Origin: Blattabacterium cuenoti
Lineage (GTDB): Bacteria > Bacteroidota > Bacteroidia > Flavobacteriales > Blattabacteriaceae
NCBI RefSeq assembly: GCF_014251595.1
Contig: NZ_CP059192.1
Location: 1-64,000, forward strand
Direction: 5' to 3'
Length of the DNA: 64,000 nt
The translations under genes and the position numbers were made by a program. Below the pieces are notes generated by a model, which saw nothing but the letters and a program-made list of their open reading frames with translations, was not told where the DNA came from and did not search any database. Shown here one piece after another: positions 46,818 through 57,544 of the stretch (its first letter is position 1; each line of letters opens with the position of its first letter).

Positions 46818-49800
46818 ATGCAAAAAATATTCAAACTTAAAATACTTTTTTCTACAAAAATTACTGCTTCTTTATTCTTATTATTAGCTTTATCTATGTC
46901 TATAGCAACTTTTGTAGAAGAAAAATATTCTACAGATGTTGCCAAAATATTTATTTATGAATCTATTTGGTTTGAAGTAATTATGTTACTAACCATAATT
47001 AATCTAATAGGAAATATATGGAAATATAAATTATGGAATTATAAAAAATTTCCTTTGTTTATTTTTCATATATCATTTGTCTTAATTTTTATTGGGGGAA
47101 TTTTTTCCAGATATTACAGTTTTGAAGGAACAATGTCTATAAGAGAAGGAGAAATAAGTGGAAAAATTCTTTCTAGAAAAAATTATATAAAATTAAAAAT
47201 CAATAAAGGACATGATACTAGATATTATCATGATCCTTATATTTTATCATCTTTTCATAATGGATATAAAGGAAAATTTTTTTTTCAAAAAAATCTTTTA
47301 CAAGTAAAAGTAATAGATTATATACCATGTGCAAAAGTTTTTTTATCTAAAAAAAAACCTGAAGAAAAAATTATAAGAATAGTTTCAACCAATCAAAAAG
47401 AAAGAACAGAACATTTTGTTAAAAATGGAAATATTACAAATGTAAATGGGGTTTTATTTTCTTTTAACAAAAAAATTCCTTTTGGAATTACAATTTTTGA
47501 AAAAAAAAATAAACTTTACATCAAATCATCTTTTTCAGGTAAAAGTATAAATATGATCAATAAAAAAAAACATTTTTTATTAAAAGATCATTATAGTTTA
47601 TTGAAAATAAGAAATTTATATCAAATAAACATTGGGCACAATCGTGAAATTGTGCAATGGGTTATTCCTGAAGGAGTAGTCGAAGGACAATTAAAATATG
47701 TAAAATCATGTTATCATGAAGACGATAATAAATTAAGTGCTATTACGGCAAAAATATTTTTCAATAATCAATCCCAATCGGTTACATTTTTAGGAGGAAA
47801 AAATAGAACAACAATGAGCTCTCCTTTATTTTTTAATAATTATAAAATTCAGATTGGATATGGATCAATTTTTTTGAATCTTCCCTTTTTTTTAAAATTA
47901 AAAAAATTCAAAATTGAAAATTATCCAGGATCAAAATTTCCATCCTCTTTCATGAGTGATGTCACATTAATAGATAATAATAAAAGAAAAAATTATTTAA
48001 TTTATATGAATAAAGTTTTGAATTATAAAGGTTTTAGATTTTTTCAATCCGGATATGATCCGGATGGAAAAGGAACTCATTTTTCTGTAAATAATGATTA
48101 TTTAGGAACATATTTTTCTTATATAGGTTATATTTTTATGAGTATAGGAATGTTTCTTACTTTATTTTGGAAAGGATCAAGATTAAATTATCTTAAAAAA
48201 AAATTGACATATTTTTCTTATAAAAATTATTTAATATTATTTGTTTTTTTTTTATTGTCAAGTATACATAATACTGTATTTTCTCAAACACACGAATTCA
48301 AAAAAATTCCTTTAGAAAATATATTCGATGCTGTTCATATTCCTAAAAAACATAGTGAAAATTTTGGACGATTGTTAGTCCAAGATTATAAAGGTAGAAT
48401 TAAACCGATTAACACAATAGCTATTGAATTGCTTAGAAAAATACACAAAAAAGACTCCGTAGGTAGATTAGACGCAAATCAGTGGTTTATATCTATCCAT
48501 CAAGATAGTATTTTTTGGACCAAAATTCCTTTTATTAAAGTTGATAAAAAAGGAGGATACAAATTTTTAAAAAAAGTAAGAGCAAATTCACAATATTATG
48601 TTTCTCTTATGGATTTATATTTTATAGATTCAAAAACTTCTAAACTTAGATATCTTTTACAAGAAGATTATGAATCAGCTTTTTCTAAAAATCCTATTCA
48701 AAGAAATGAATATGATAAAGCTGTACTAAATCTCAGCGAACGTGTAGGAATAATGCATGAAATTTTTCAAGGAAGATATATACGTATTTTTCCTATTCCT
48801 CATGATAGGAATCATACTTGGTCTAGTTGGATTTCAGATTCAAATCAATTAAATCCTTCAGGTTTATCCATGTTTAATAACTATCTTAAATCTTTATTAT
48901 TTTCTCAAAATGAAAAAAATTGGAGTATTTCGGATCATGAAATTCAAAAAATACGATTATATCAAATTAAATACGCAAAATCTATTTTACCTTCAGAAAA
49001 TAAAATTTCGGCAGAAATTATTTATAATAAATTAAATATATTTTATATATTATCTTTTTTTTATGCCTCATTTGGAGTAATGATTATTATAAATTCTTTT
49101 CTTTTAATTTTTTTCGATAAAAAGTACATATTTTTTTTTCATAAAATATTTGTTTCCATTTTATTTTTTTTATTTGTTTTAAATTTTTTGGGTTTAATTT
49201 TTAGATGTTATGTTTCTGGACATGCTCCCTGGACTAACGGATATGAATCTGCAATTTTTATTAGTTGGTGTTTAATTGGAATAGGTTTTTTATTTTATAA
49301 AAATCAATTTGTATCAGGAATCACAGCTTTAATTTCATCTATTTTACTAATGATTGCACATGGAAATGCTATGGATCCAGAAATCACCAATTTAGTTCCT
49401 GTTTTAAAATCTCATTGGTTAATTATTCATGTTGCTACCATAACATCAAGTTATGGTTTCTTTTTAACAGGAGCATTTTTAGGAATTTTAGTATTACTTT
49501 TTTTTATATTAAAGGTATGTTTTCGTAAAAAAAGTGAAATAATTCATATTCATATCGAAAAATTAACTATTATTAATGAAATATGTTTAACCATAGGACT
49601 TTTTTTACTAACCATAGGTACTTTTTTAGGTTCCGTTTGGGCTAATAATAGTTGGGGACGTTATTGGAGTTGGGATCCTAAAGAAACTTGGGCTTTAATT
49701 AGTATAATGGTTTATGCTTTTGTATTACATATTCGGTTGATTCCATATTTAAAAAATATATTTATTTTTAATTTATCCAGTATATTATCAGTCAGTTCCA

Positions 49801-49970
49801 TTTTAATGACTTATTTTGGAGTGAATTATTATTTATCTGGATTGCATTCTTATGCAAAAGGAGATCCGATCTCTATCCCTTATTGGATATATTATAGTTT
49901 GATAATTTTGTTAATTATCACTATTTTATCTTATTATTCATTCAAATTTCATAAAATAAAATATCAGTGA
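46818..49970 (+). CDS. ccsBA: Cytochrome c biogenesis protein, CcsB-CcsA (ResB-ResC) fusion
   Basis: System II cytochrome c synthase exports heme and attaches it to apocytochromes. The 1050-residue protein joins a ResB/CcsB half (about 1-450: helices, VEEKYSTDVAKIFIYESIWFE, FIGGIFSRYYSFEG, YKGFRFFQSGYDPDGKG) to a middle periplasmic segment. A CcsA/ResC half (about 745-1045) follows, with the heme-handling WWD-type motif WGRYWSWDPKETW near residue 946 and flanking histidines. Such fusions are common in Bacteroidota. Presence of this gene implies c-type cytochromes, such as a cbb3 oxidase, outside the window. The plsC-like gene starts inside its stop (GTGA). Confidence 0.95.
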   Translation: MQKIFKLKILFSTKITASLFLLLALSMSIATFVEEKYSTDVAKIFIYESIWFEVIMLLTIINLIGNIWKYKLWNYKKFPLFIFHISFVLIFIGGIFSRYYSFEGTMSIREGEISGKILSRKNYIKLKINKGHDTRYYHDPYILSSFHNGYKGKFFFQKNLLQVKVIDYIPCAKVFLSKKKPEEKIIRIVSTNQKERTEHFVKNGNITNVNGVLFSFNKKIPFGITIFEKKNKLYIKSSFSGKSINMINKKKHFLLKDHYSLLKIRNLYQINIGHNREIVQWVIPEGVVEGQLKYVKSCYHEDDNKLSAITAKIFFNNQSQSVTFLGGKNRTTMSSPLFFNNYKIQIGYGSIFLNLPFFLKLKKFKIENYPGSKFPSSFMSDVTLIDNNKRKNYLIYMNKVLNYKGFRFFQSGYDPDGKGTHFSVNNDYLGTYFSYIGYIFMSIGMFLTLFWKGSRLNYLKKKLTYFSYKNYLILFVFFLLSSIHNTVFSQTHEFKKIPLENIFDAVHIPKKHSENFGRLLVQDYKGRIKPINTIAIELLRKIHKKDSVGRLDANQWFISIHQDSIFWTKIPFIKVDKKGGYKFLKKVRANSQYYVSLMDLYFIDSKTSKLRYLLQEDYESAFSKNPIQRNEYDKAVLNLSERVGIMHEIFQGRYIRIFPIPHDRNHTWSSWISDSNQLNPSGLSMFNNYLKSLLFSQNEKNWSISDHEIQKIRLYQIKYAKSILPSENKISAEIIYNKLNIFYILSFFYASFGVMIIINSFLLIFFDKKYIFFFHKIFVSILFFLFVLNFLGLIFRCYVSGHAPWTNGYESAIFISWCLIGIGFLFYKNQFVSGITALISSILLMIAHGNAMDPEITNLVPVLKSHWLIIHVATITSSYGFFLTGAFLGILVLLFFILKVCFRKKSEIIHIHIEKLTIINEICLTIGLFLLTIGTFLGSVWANNSWGRYWSWDPKETWALISIMVYAFVLHIRLIPYLKNIFIFNLSSILSVSSILMTYFGVNYYLSGLHSYAKGDPISIPYWIYYSLIILLIITILSYYSFKFHKIKYQ

Positions 49971-50782
49971 ATTGTCATTTTTATTCTTTTAAAAAATTTT
50001 TAAGAAAAAAAGAAAGTACTTTATTTAGAGATGCATTTGGAAATTTTCATCTTATAAAACGTTTTTTAATTTTTACTTTTGGTTGTATTTCTTATAATCG
50101 TTATAATGGATTCAATCAATTACATTTGGAAGGAACTGAGTATATAAAAGATTTACCTGATAAAAAAGTTCTTTTTGTGTCTAATCATCAAACTTATTTT
50201 GCAGATGTTTTTGCTATGTTTCACGTATTTTGTAGTGTCAAAAATGGGTTTGTCAATAGTATTAGAAACCCTATTTATCTTTTAAATCCTAAAATTAATT
50301 TATATTATGTAGCCGCAAAAGAAACTATGAATCGAGGTTTTTTAACAAAATTATTTACATATTCAGGAGGGATTACAGTCAAAAGAATTTGGAAAGAAAA
50401 AGAAGAAAAAGAACAAGTTCATCGTTCTGTTAATATATTATCTGATATAACACGTATGGGGATCGCTCTTAATGATGGATGGTTAATTACATTTCCACAA
50501 GGGACAACTCAAGCTTATGCTCCTGGACGAAGAGGAGTTGTTCACGTAATCAGAAAATACAACCCTATTGTTGTTCCCATTGTAATAGATGGATTTCAAA
50601 AAGCTTATGACAAAAAAGGATTTCGTATCAAAAAAAAAGGAGTTTTACCCAAAATGAAATTTAAAGAGCCTATTCAATTGGATTTAAAAAAAGATACAAC
50701 AGATTTTATTATGGAAAAAATTATGGATGCAATAGAACAATCCCCTAAATACAGGAATACAAAAAGGATAATTCATTCATAA
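49967..50782 (+). CDS. PlsC-like 1-acyl-glycerol-3-phosphate acyltransferase family protein
   Basis: A likely membrane-associated acyltransferase of 271 residues, starting at a GTG overlapping the ccsBA stop. The catalytic region reads NHQTYFAD, and FPQGTTQAYAPGRRGV stands where PlsC has FPEGTR. So the acceptor motif is HX5D rather than HX4D and the second motif is changed. Similar sequences occur in Bacteroidota proteins annotated as lysophosphatidate acyltransferases, so this may be a family trait. Substrate and activity are uncertain. alaS follows 10 nt downstream. Confidence 0.78.
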   Translation: MNCHFYSFKKFLRKKESTLFRDAFGNFHLIKRFLIFTFGCISYNRYNGFNQLHLEGTEYIKDLPDKKVLFVSNHQTYFADVFAMFHVFCSVKNGFVNSIRNPIYLLNPKINLYYVAAKETMNRGFLTKLFTYSGGITVKRIWKEKEEKEQVHRSVNILSDITRMGIALNDGWLITFPQGTTQAYAPGRRGVVHVIRKYNPIVVPIVIDGFQKAYDKKGFRIKKKGVLPKMKFKEPIQLDLKKDTTDFIMEKIMDAIEQSPKYRNTKRIIHS

Positions 50783-50792
50783 ATTATGAATA

Positions 50793-53453
50793 ATGAAATA
50801 TAAATTGATAAAAGATACTTTTCTTAGTTTTTTTCAAAAAAAAAAACATAAAATCATTCCTTCTTTTTCTATTTTTTCAAAAAATGATCCCTCTATTTTT
50901 TTTATTAATGCGGGAATGAATCCTTTTAAGGATTATTTTTTAGGACATATAAAACCTGAATATCCTAGAGTGGCAAATATTCAAAGATGTCTTAGAATAA
51001 CGGGAAAACACAATGATTTAGAACATGTTGGATATGACAATTATCATCACACGATGTTCGAAATGTTAGGTAATTGGTCTTTTGGGGATTATTCCAGAAA
51101 AGAAACGATAGAATGGGCTTGGGAATTATTGATTAAAATATATAAAATTCCTCATCAAAATATTTATGTATCTATTTTTGTTGGAGATAAAAAAGATGGA
51201 TTATCCATGGATAAAGAAACTTTTCAATGTTGGAAAACTTTAATTGACGAAAATAATATTCTTTTTTTTGGAAAAAAAGATAATTTTTGGGAAATGGGAT
51301 TAACAGGACCTTGTGGTCCTTGTTCAGAAATTCATGTAGATCTACGAAATGATCAAGAAAAAAAAATATTACCTGGAAAATTTCTTATTAATAAAAAACA
51401 TCCTGAAGTAATAGAAATTTGGAATCTTGTTTTTATGGAATTTTTACGTAAATCAGATGGAAAATTATATAATCTTTCGACGAAACATATAGATACAGGA
51501 ATGGGATTGGAGAGATTATGTATGGTTTTACAAGGAAAAATTTCTAGTTATGAAACTGATATTTTTTATCCTATAATTCAAGATATCAAGAATGATTTAG
51601 GAGGTTTTTATAATCCAAATGATTTTCATCAAAAAGTTTCTATACAAATTATAGCAGATCATTTAAGAGCTATTGTTTTTTCTATTTCAGATGGACAATT
51701 ACCATCCAATAATGGAGCGGGTTACGTGATAAGAAAAGTACTTAGAAGATCCGTTATTTTTTCTACTCGTTTTTTATATAAAAAAGAACCTTTTATTTAT
51801 AAATTTGTAAATTCTTTAGTCAGAGAAATGAAAACTTCTTTTCCAGAATTGGAAAATAAAAAAGAATACATACAAGATATCATTAAAGAAGAAGAATCAT
51901 CATTTTTCAATGTTATTGAAAAGGGAAATAAAAAAATGAAACATATAATTCACGAATATAAAGAAAAAAATAAAAAAATTATTGATGGAAAAAAAATTTT
52001 TCAATTATATGATACTTACGGTTTTCCCATAAAATTATCTAAAATATTAGTGGAAAAAAACAACTTATTCATTGATGAAGAATCATTTCAAAAAAAATTG
52101 TTAGAACAAAAAAAAAGATCCCAACTAAAAAACGACTTAATCATAAAAAAAGATTGGATCAAAGTCCATAATGATTTTCATAAAAATCAAAATTTTGTAG
52201 GATATGATTTTACAGAGTGTAATATTTTTATATTAAAATACAGAGAAGTAGAAAATAAATTAAAAAAAATCCATTATTATGAATTAATTTTTTCTAAAAC
52301 TCCTTTTTATCCTGAAGGTGGAGGTCAGTTGGGAGATACAGGATTTATAATAAATCAATTTGAAAAAATTGATATTTTTAATACTAAAAAAGAAAATTCT
52401 ATTATTATACATTATGTTAAAAAATTACCTGACAATATTTTTTCTTCTTTTAAAGCCATAGTAAATCAAAACAGAAGATCAAAAATAGAGAAAAATCATA
52501 CTTCCACTCATTTATTATATTTTGCTTTGAAAAAAATTTTAGGACATCATATTCAACAAAAAGGTTCTTATGTGGGGGACGATTATTTAAGATTCGATTT
52601 TTCTCATTATAAGAAAATAAGCACTAAAGAATTAAATCAGATAGAAAATTTAGTTCAAGAATTAATTTTTTATGATCTTATTTTAAAAACAAAAATATTT
52701 AATTCTTTACAAGAAGCTAAAAAAAATGCTTTATGTAGTGAAATATTTGAAGATAAATATAATAAAGAAGTTAGAGTGGTTTCTTTTGGTGAATCTTCAG
52801 AATTATGTATTGGAACACATGTTAGACATACTGGATTGATTCAAGTTTTTGAAATATTATCAGAATCTTCCATATCGTATGGAATACGTAGAATTAAAGC
52901 TATTACTTCCGAACAAGCAATTCAACATCTAAAATCTATTCGAGATCAGTATCAATCTTTAAAGAAGATGATGAAATTTCCAGATTCTCCTATAAAAAGT
53001 TTTTCCATATTACAGGATGATAATGAAAAATTAAAACAAGAAATATCCAAAATTAATTTGGAAAAAATAAAAATATTAAAAAAAGAATATTCGCTGAAAG
53101 CGATAGAACTACCTTTCATAAAATATATATATGAAATTGATCCTAATCAAGAAAGAGAAATAAACATGATGAGAAAAATAGTTTTAGACTTAAGACATGA
53201 AATTCATAATTTATTTATGATTATAGGATTTATAAAAAATGAAAAAGCAATTATATTGATATCTATTTCTGATTCTATTATTAAAAAAAATAATATTAGT
53301 GCCCATCAAATCATATCTAAAATGGCGGATCATATACACGGAAAATATTGGGGCAACTCTTATTTTGCTACAGCTATGGGAACTAAAAAAAATGGGCTTA
53401 ATTTTGTTTTAAAAGATGCAATAGAGTTCCAAAGTTGGTTACAAACCAAGTAA
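50793..53453 (+). CDS. alaS: Alanyl-tRNA synthetase
   Basis: AlaRS charges and proofreads tRNA-Ala. The 886 residues have the class II catalytic core (motif FFINAGMNPFKDYFLG at about 30-45, DTGMGLERLCMVLQG) and the tRNA-recognition helices. The editing domain is present with zinc ligands HTSTHLL (HxxxH) and CIGTHVRHTG (CxxxH), and a C-Ala region ends the protein. Length matches the family (about 875), so no domain seems lost. The start is ATG 50793. The next gene, sucA, has its own promoter-like site, so alaS probably ends its unit. Confidence 0.97.
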   Translation: MKYKLIKDTFLSFFQKKKHKIIPSFSIFSKNDPSIFFINAGMNPFKDYFLGHIKPEYPRVANIQRCLRITGKHNDLEHVGYDNYHHTMFEMLGNWSFGDYSRKETIEWAWELLIKIYKIPHQNIYVSIFVGDKKDGLSMDKETFQCWKTLIDENNILFFGKKDNFWEMGLTGPCGPCSEIHVDLRNDQEKKILPGKFLINKKHPEVIEIWNLVFMEFLRKSDGKLYNLSTKHIDTGMGLERLCMVLQGKISSYETDIFYPIIQDIKNDLGGFYNPNDFHQKVSIQIIADHLRAIVFSISDGQLPSNNGAGYVIRKVLRRSVIFSTRFLYKKEPFIYKFVNSLVREMKTSFPELENKKEYIQDIIKEEESSFFNVIEKGNKKMKHIIHEYKEKNKKIIDGKKIFQLYDTYGFPIKLSKILVEKNNLFIDEESFQKKLLEQKKRSQLKNDLIIKKDWIKVHNDFHKNQNFVGYDFTECNIFILKYREVENKLKKIHYYELIFSKTPFYPEGGGQLGDTGFIINQFEKIDIFNTKKENSIIIHYVKKLPDNIFSSFKAIVNQNRRSKIEKNHTSTHLLYFALKKILGHHIQQKGSYVGDDYLRFDFSHYKKISTKELNQIENLVQELIFYDLILKTKIFNSLQEAKKNALCSEIFEDKYNKEVRVVSFGESSELCIGTHVRHTGLIQVFEILSESSISYGIRRIKAITSEQAIQHLKSIRDQYQSLKKMMKFPDSPIKSFSILQDDNEKLKQEISKINLEKIKILKKEYSLKAIELPFIKYIYEIDPNQEREINMMRKIVLDLRHEIHNLFMIIGFIKNEKAIILISISDSIIKKNNISAHQIISKMADHIHGKYWGNSYFATAMGTKKNGLNFVLKDAIEFQSWLQTK

Positions 53454-53458
53454 CTGAT

Positions 53459-53488
53459 TTTGATAGATATTTAAAATGTTTAAATTTG
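53459..53488 (+). promoter_or_regulatory. Probable promoter of sucA-sucB
   Basis: TTTG at 53459-53462 and TAAATTTG at 53481-53488 are separated by 18 nt. The -7 box is a perfect TAnnTTTG; the spacing is two shorter than at the tRNA and gcvP promoters but within the reported range. Transcription would begin near 53495, about 18 nt before the sucA ATG. Confidence 0.45.
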
Positions 53489-53512
53489 AAGTAAAAAGTA
53501 ATATATGTGTAT

Positions 53513-56239
53513 ATGAATGATAGATATTCTTTTCTAAATACCATTCATTTGAATGATATAGAATTTCTATATAATAAATATCAAGATAATCCTAATTCAA
53601 TAGAATCGAGTTGGAGAGCTTTTTTTCATGGATTTGATTTCGGAAATAATAAATCCAAAAACATTTTAAAATCAGTAAATTATGATACTATAAAAAAAGA
53701 ATTTTTAGTATATAATTTAATTCATGATTATAGAAAAAGAGGTCATTTTTTTACGAATACAAATCCTATACGAAAAAGAAGAAAGCATTTTCCTTCTTTA
53801 GATTTAAAAAATTTTGGATTATCTGAAAAAGAATTGGATACACATTTTGAAGTAGGAAAGTTAATAGGAATAGGAAAAACTTCATTAAGAAATATAATTC
53901 ATCATTTAAAAAAAATTTATTGCGGTTCGATAGGTATCGAATACATGTATATTTCAAGTCCTGAAAAAGTACAGTGGATTGAAAAATGGTTTGAAAAAGA
54001 AAAATTGAAATTTTATCCAGAGGATAAAAAATTTTTTTTGAAAAAATTAAATGAAGCAGTTACATTTGAAAATTTTATTCATACTAAATTTGTAGGACAA
54101 AAAAGATTTTCTATAGAAGGAAATGAATCCACATTACCTGCATTAGAAGAAATGATAGAGTATGCTTCTGACAGATATTTCACTAAGGATTTTATGATTG
54201 GAATGTCACATAGAGGTCGTTTAAATATTCTTTCTAATTTTTTTAAAAAAAATTATTCTCAAATATTTAGCGAATTTCAAGGGAAAGAATATAAAGAAAA
54301 AGAATTTTCTGGTGATGTTAAATATCATTTAGGTTTTTCCAACAAAAGAAAAACTCGTAAAAATCGATATATAAAAATGAACTTAGTTCCTAATCCTTCT
54401 CATTTAGAATCTGTAGATGCAATTGTGGAAGGAATTACACGTGCTAAAATAGATATGATTTATAATCAGAATAGTAATTCTGAAAATATAATACCTATTT
54501 TGATTCATGGAGATGCCGCTTTATCTGCTCAAGGTATTGTATATGAAGTACTTCAATTATCTCAATTAAAAGGATACAGAACTGGAGGAACAATCCATAT
54601 CGTAATTAATAATCAAATAGGATTTACTACAAATTATATTGAAGGTCGTTCAAGTATATATTGTACTGATATAGCTAAAACCTTGATGTGTCCAGTATTA
54701 CATGTTAATGCTGATGATGTTGAGGCTGTTATTCGTTCTATGTATTTTGCTGTCGACTTTCGAATGCGTTATCATGAAGATATTTTTATAGATTTATTGG
54801 GATATAGAAAATATGGACATAATGAAGGTGACGAACCAAGATTTACTCAACCTTCTTTATATAAAGCTATATCTAAACATCCTAATTCTTACGAATTATA
54901 CAAAAAAAAATTGGAAAAAGAAAAAATTATTGATAATAATGATGTAAAAGATATGGAAAAAGAATATGAAAACATTCTTAATACAAAATATAATGAAGCT
55001 AGTAATATTAAATGGAACGTATTAAATTCTTTTTTAGAAGAAGAATGGAAAGATTTTCCTATTATATATAATAATGAAGAAATTTTTAAACAAGTAGATA
55101 CACAATTTCCTATTGAAAAGATTCTCAAAATATCTGATCAAATTTTTTCTCTTCCTAAGAAGAAAAAATTTTTTAAAAAAACGGAATTTATCTTTCAACA
55201 AAGATTAAAAATGATAAAAAAAGAATTAGTGGATTGGAGTATGGCCGAACTACTTGCTTATGGTACACTTTTATATGAAGGATTTCATATTCGTTTATCA
55301 GGAGAAGATGTAGCAAGAGGGACATTTTCTCAACGTCATGCCGTTGTAAAAACAGAAGAAGAAGAAGACATTATTCTTCTTAATCATATCTGTGAAAGGC
55401 AAGGAAAAATACAAATTTTCAATTCTCCTTTGTCAGAATATGGAGTTTTAGGTTTTGATTATGGATATGCAATGTATTCTCCTCATGTTTTAACTTTATG
55501 GGAGGCTCAATTTGGAGATTTTGTCAATGGAGGACAAATCATAATAGATCAATATATTTCTTCTGGAGAAAACAAATGGAAAATTAGAAATGGAATTGTT
55601 TTATTATTACCCCATGGATATGAAGGACAAGGTCCAGAGCATTCTTCTGCACGTATTGAACGTTATTTACAACTTTGTGCTAACAATAATTTGTTTGTCG
55701 TGAATTGTACGACTCCAGCTAATTTTTATCATCTTCTGAGAAGACAAATGAAATTAAAATATAGAAAACCTCTTATTGTTTTTACTCCTAAAAGTTTGTT
55801 AAGAAATACAAAATGTTTATCATCAATAAAAGATCTTTCTGAAGGAATGTTTCAGGATATATTGGATGATCCTTCTACAAAGGATAGAAACAAAATCACG
55901 AAATTAATTTTTTGTTCAGGTAAAATGTATTATGAATTACTCAATCAAAAAGAATCCATTAAAGATGATAAAACTGCATTAATTCGTGTAGAACAGATCT
56001 ATCCATTAAATATAGAAAAAATTAAAGTCCTTATAAATAAATATAAAAATCAAAAAAAAATTTTTTGGGTACAAGAAGAACCAGAAAACATGGGATTATG
56101 GAGTTTTATTTTAAGAAAAATAGGAGATATTATTTCATTTAATTTAATAGCTCCATCTGAAAATTCTAGTCCGTCTACAGGATCTTATCCTGGTTTTTTA
56201 AAAACTCAAAATAAAATATTAAAAAAAGCTTTTCTTTGA
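53513..56239 (+). CDS. sucA: 2-oxoglutarate dehydrogenase E1 component
   Basis: SucA is the TPP-dependent E1 that decarboxylates 2-oxoglutarate in the TCA cycle. Starting at ATG 53513, the 908 residues begin with the family's N-terminal segment (YSFLNTIHLNDIEFLYNKYQDNP). They continue with SHRGRLNIL, the TPP-binding GDAALSAQGIVYE and VINNQIGFTT, DVEAVIRSMYFAVDFRMRY and HGYEGQGPEHSSARIERYLQ. A GTG at 53507 would add two residues. sucB follows 31 nt downstream, forming the classical sucAB unit, and thiamine pyrophosphokinase (27320) supplies the cofactor. Confidence 0.97.
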   Translation: MNDRYSFLNTIHLNDIEFLYNKYQDNPNSIESSWRAFFHGFDFGNNKSKNILKSVNYDTIKKEFLVYNLIHDYRKRGHFFTNTNPIRKRRKHFPSLDLKNFGLSEKELDTHFEVGKLIGIGKTSLRNIIHHLKKIYCGSIGIEYMYISSPEKVQWIEKWFEKEKLKFYPEDKKFFLKKLNEAVTFENFIHTKFVGQKRFSIEGNESTLPALEEMIEYASDRYFTKDFMIGMSHRGRLNILSNFFKKNYSQIFSEFQGKEYKEKEFSGDVKYHLGFSNKRKTRKNRYIKMNLVPNPSHLESVDAIVEGITRAKIDMIYNQNSNSENIIPILIHGDAALSAQGIVYEVLQLSQLKGYRTGGTIHIVINNQIGFTTNYIEGRSSIYCTDIAKTLMCPVLHVNADDVEAVIRSMYFAVDFRMRYHEDIFIDLLGYRKYGHNEGDEPRFTQPSLYKAISKHPNSYELYKKKLEKEKIIDNNDVKDMEKEYENILNTKYNEASNIKWNVLNSFLEEEWKDFPIIYNNEEIFKQVDTQFPIEKILKISDQIFSLPKKKKFFKKTEFIFQQRLKMIKKELVDWSMAELLAYGTLLYEGFHIRLSGEDVARGTFSQRHAVVKTEEEEDIILLNHICERQGKIQIFNSPLSEYGVLGFDYGYAMYSPHVLTLWEAQFGDFVNGGQIIIDQYISSGENKWKIRNGIVLLLPHGYEGQGPEHSSARIERYLQLCANNNLFVVNCTTPANFYHLLRRQMKLKYRKPLIVFTPKSLLRNTKCLSSIKDLSEGMFQDILDDPSTKDRNKITKLIFCSGKMYYELLNQKESIKDDKTALIRVEQIYPLNIEKIKVLINKYKNQKKIFWVQEEPENMGLWSFILRKIGDIISFNLIAPSENSSPSTGSYPGFLKTQNKILKKAFL

Positions 56240-56270
56240 AATTTAAATTATAATAATTAAAATTTAAATT

Positions 56271-57497
56271 ATGATAATACAGGTAAAAGTACCTTCACCA
56301 GGAGAATCAATTACAGAAGTAGAAGTTTCCACATGGCTCGTTAAAAATGGAGATTATGTTCATAAAGGTCAAACAATAGCAGAAATAGATTCCGATAAAG
56401 CCACTTTAGAAATTTCTGCAGAAGATGATGGTATAATAACTTTAATGGTGGAAAAAGGAGAAAGAGTCCGAGTAGGAAATGTTTTATGTATTATCGATTC
56501 TTCCAAAAAAGAAAAATTTACAAAAAAATATCAAGATAATATCGTTCATGATCATAAAAAAAAAGATAATCTTGAAAAAAAATATTCTCTTAAAATACCT
56601 TCACCTGCTTCAAAAAAAATTTTGAAGGAAAAACATATTCCTATAGAATCTATTCAAGGAACAGGAAAACATGGTAGAATTACAAAAAAAGATTGCATCT
56701 TTCATTTAGAAAAAATAGAAAAAAATGAAATTCCATTTTTTCCTAATGAACCTGTTACAATGTATAGATCACAAACAAAAACCACACTTTCTTCTCTCAG
56801 AAGAAAACTTTCTAAGAGGTTAGTTGATGCCAAGAATCAAACTGCATCTCTTACCACATTTAATGAAGTCGATATGCAGGAAATTTTTTTAATTAGAAAA
56901 AAATATAAAGATATTTTTAAAAAAAAACATGGAGTTAATTTAGGTTTTATGTCTTTTTTCACTATGTCTTGTGTAAGAGCTCTGAAACTTTATCCAGATA
57001 TCAATGCTATGATTAGTGGAGAAGAAAAAATTAATTTTGAATATTATGACATTAGTATTGCGATATCTGGTCCCAAAGGATTAATAGTTCCCGTAATTAG
57101 AAATACCGAACATTTATCATTTCGAGGAATAGAACAAGAAATATACAAATTATCAACACGGGTTCATAATGGGACAATTTCTATAGATGAAATGACAGGA
57201 GGAACTTTTACCATTACTAATGGAGGAGTTTTTGGATCTATGTTATCGACTCCTATTATCAATCCACCACAAAGTGCCATATTAGGAATGCATAAAATTA
57301 TGGAAAGACCTGTTGTCATTAATGAATCCATTGAAATACGTCCTATGATGTATTTGGCATTATCTTATGATCATAGAATAATTGACGGAAGAGAATCTGT
57401 AGGATTTTTAGTATCTGTCAAAGAATCTATAGAAAACCCCATAAAATTTTTGATGGGAGGAAGTGAAAAAAATATTTATAAAAAATTAGAATTATAA
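56271..57497 (+). CDS. sucB: Dihydrolipoamide succinyltransferase (2-oxoglutarate dehydrogenase E2)
   Basis: The E2 core of 2-oxoglutarate dehydrogenase carries succinyl groups to CoA. The 408 residues comprise one lipoyl domain (1-77, lipoylated K43 in DSDKATLEI), a subunit-binding domain (about 110-145, HGRITKKDCIF) and a CAT domain with GGTFTITNGGVFGSMLSTPI and the catalytic histidine in LSYDHRIIDGRE. The DSDKATLE sequence and the adjacent sucA separate it from the other E2 gene at 6139. The intact lipoyl lysine shows the complex still needs lipoylation. Confidence 0.96.
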   Translation: MIIQVKVPSPGESITEVEVSTWLVKNGDYVHKGQTIAEIDSDKATLEISAEDDGIITLMVEKGERVRVGNVLCIIDSSKKEKFTKKYQDNIVHDHKKKDNLEKKYSLKIPSPASKKILKEKHIPIESIQGTGKHGRITKKDCIFHLEKIEKNEIPFFPNEPVTMYRSQTKTTLSSLRRKLSKRLVDAKNQTASLTTFNEVDMQEIFLIRKKYKDIFKKKHGVNLGFMSFFTMSCVRALKLYPDINAMISGEEKINFEYYDISIAISGPKGLIVPVIRNTEHLSFRGIEQEIYKLSTRVHNGTISIDEMTGGTFTITNGGVFGSMLSTPIINPPQSAILGMHKIMERPVVINESIEIRPMMYLALSYDHRIIDGRESVGFLVSVKESIENPIKFLMGGSEKNIYKKLEL

Positions 57498-57544
57498 AAA
57501 TCAAGATTTATAAAGATTAAAAAAATAGAACATTAAATTTTTTT

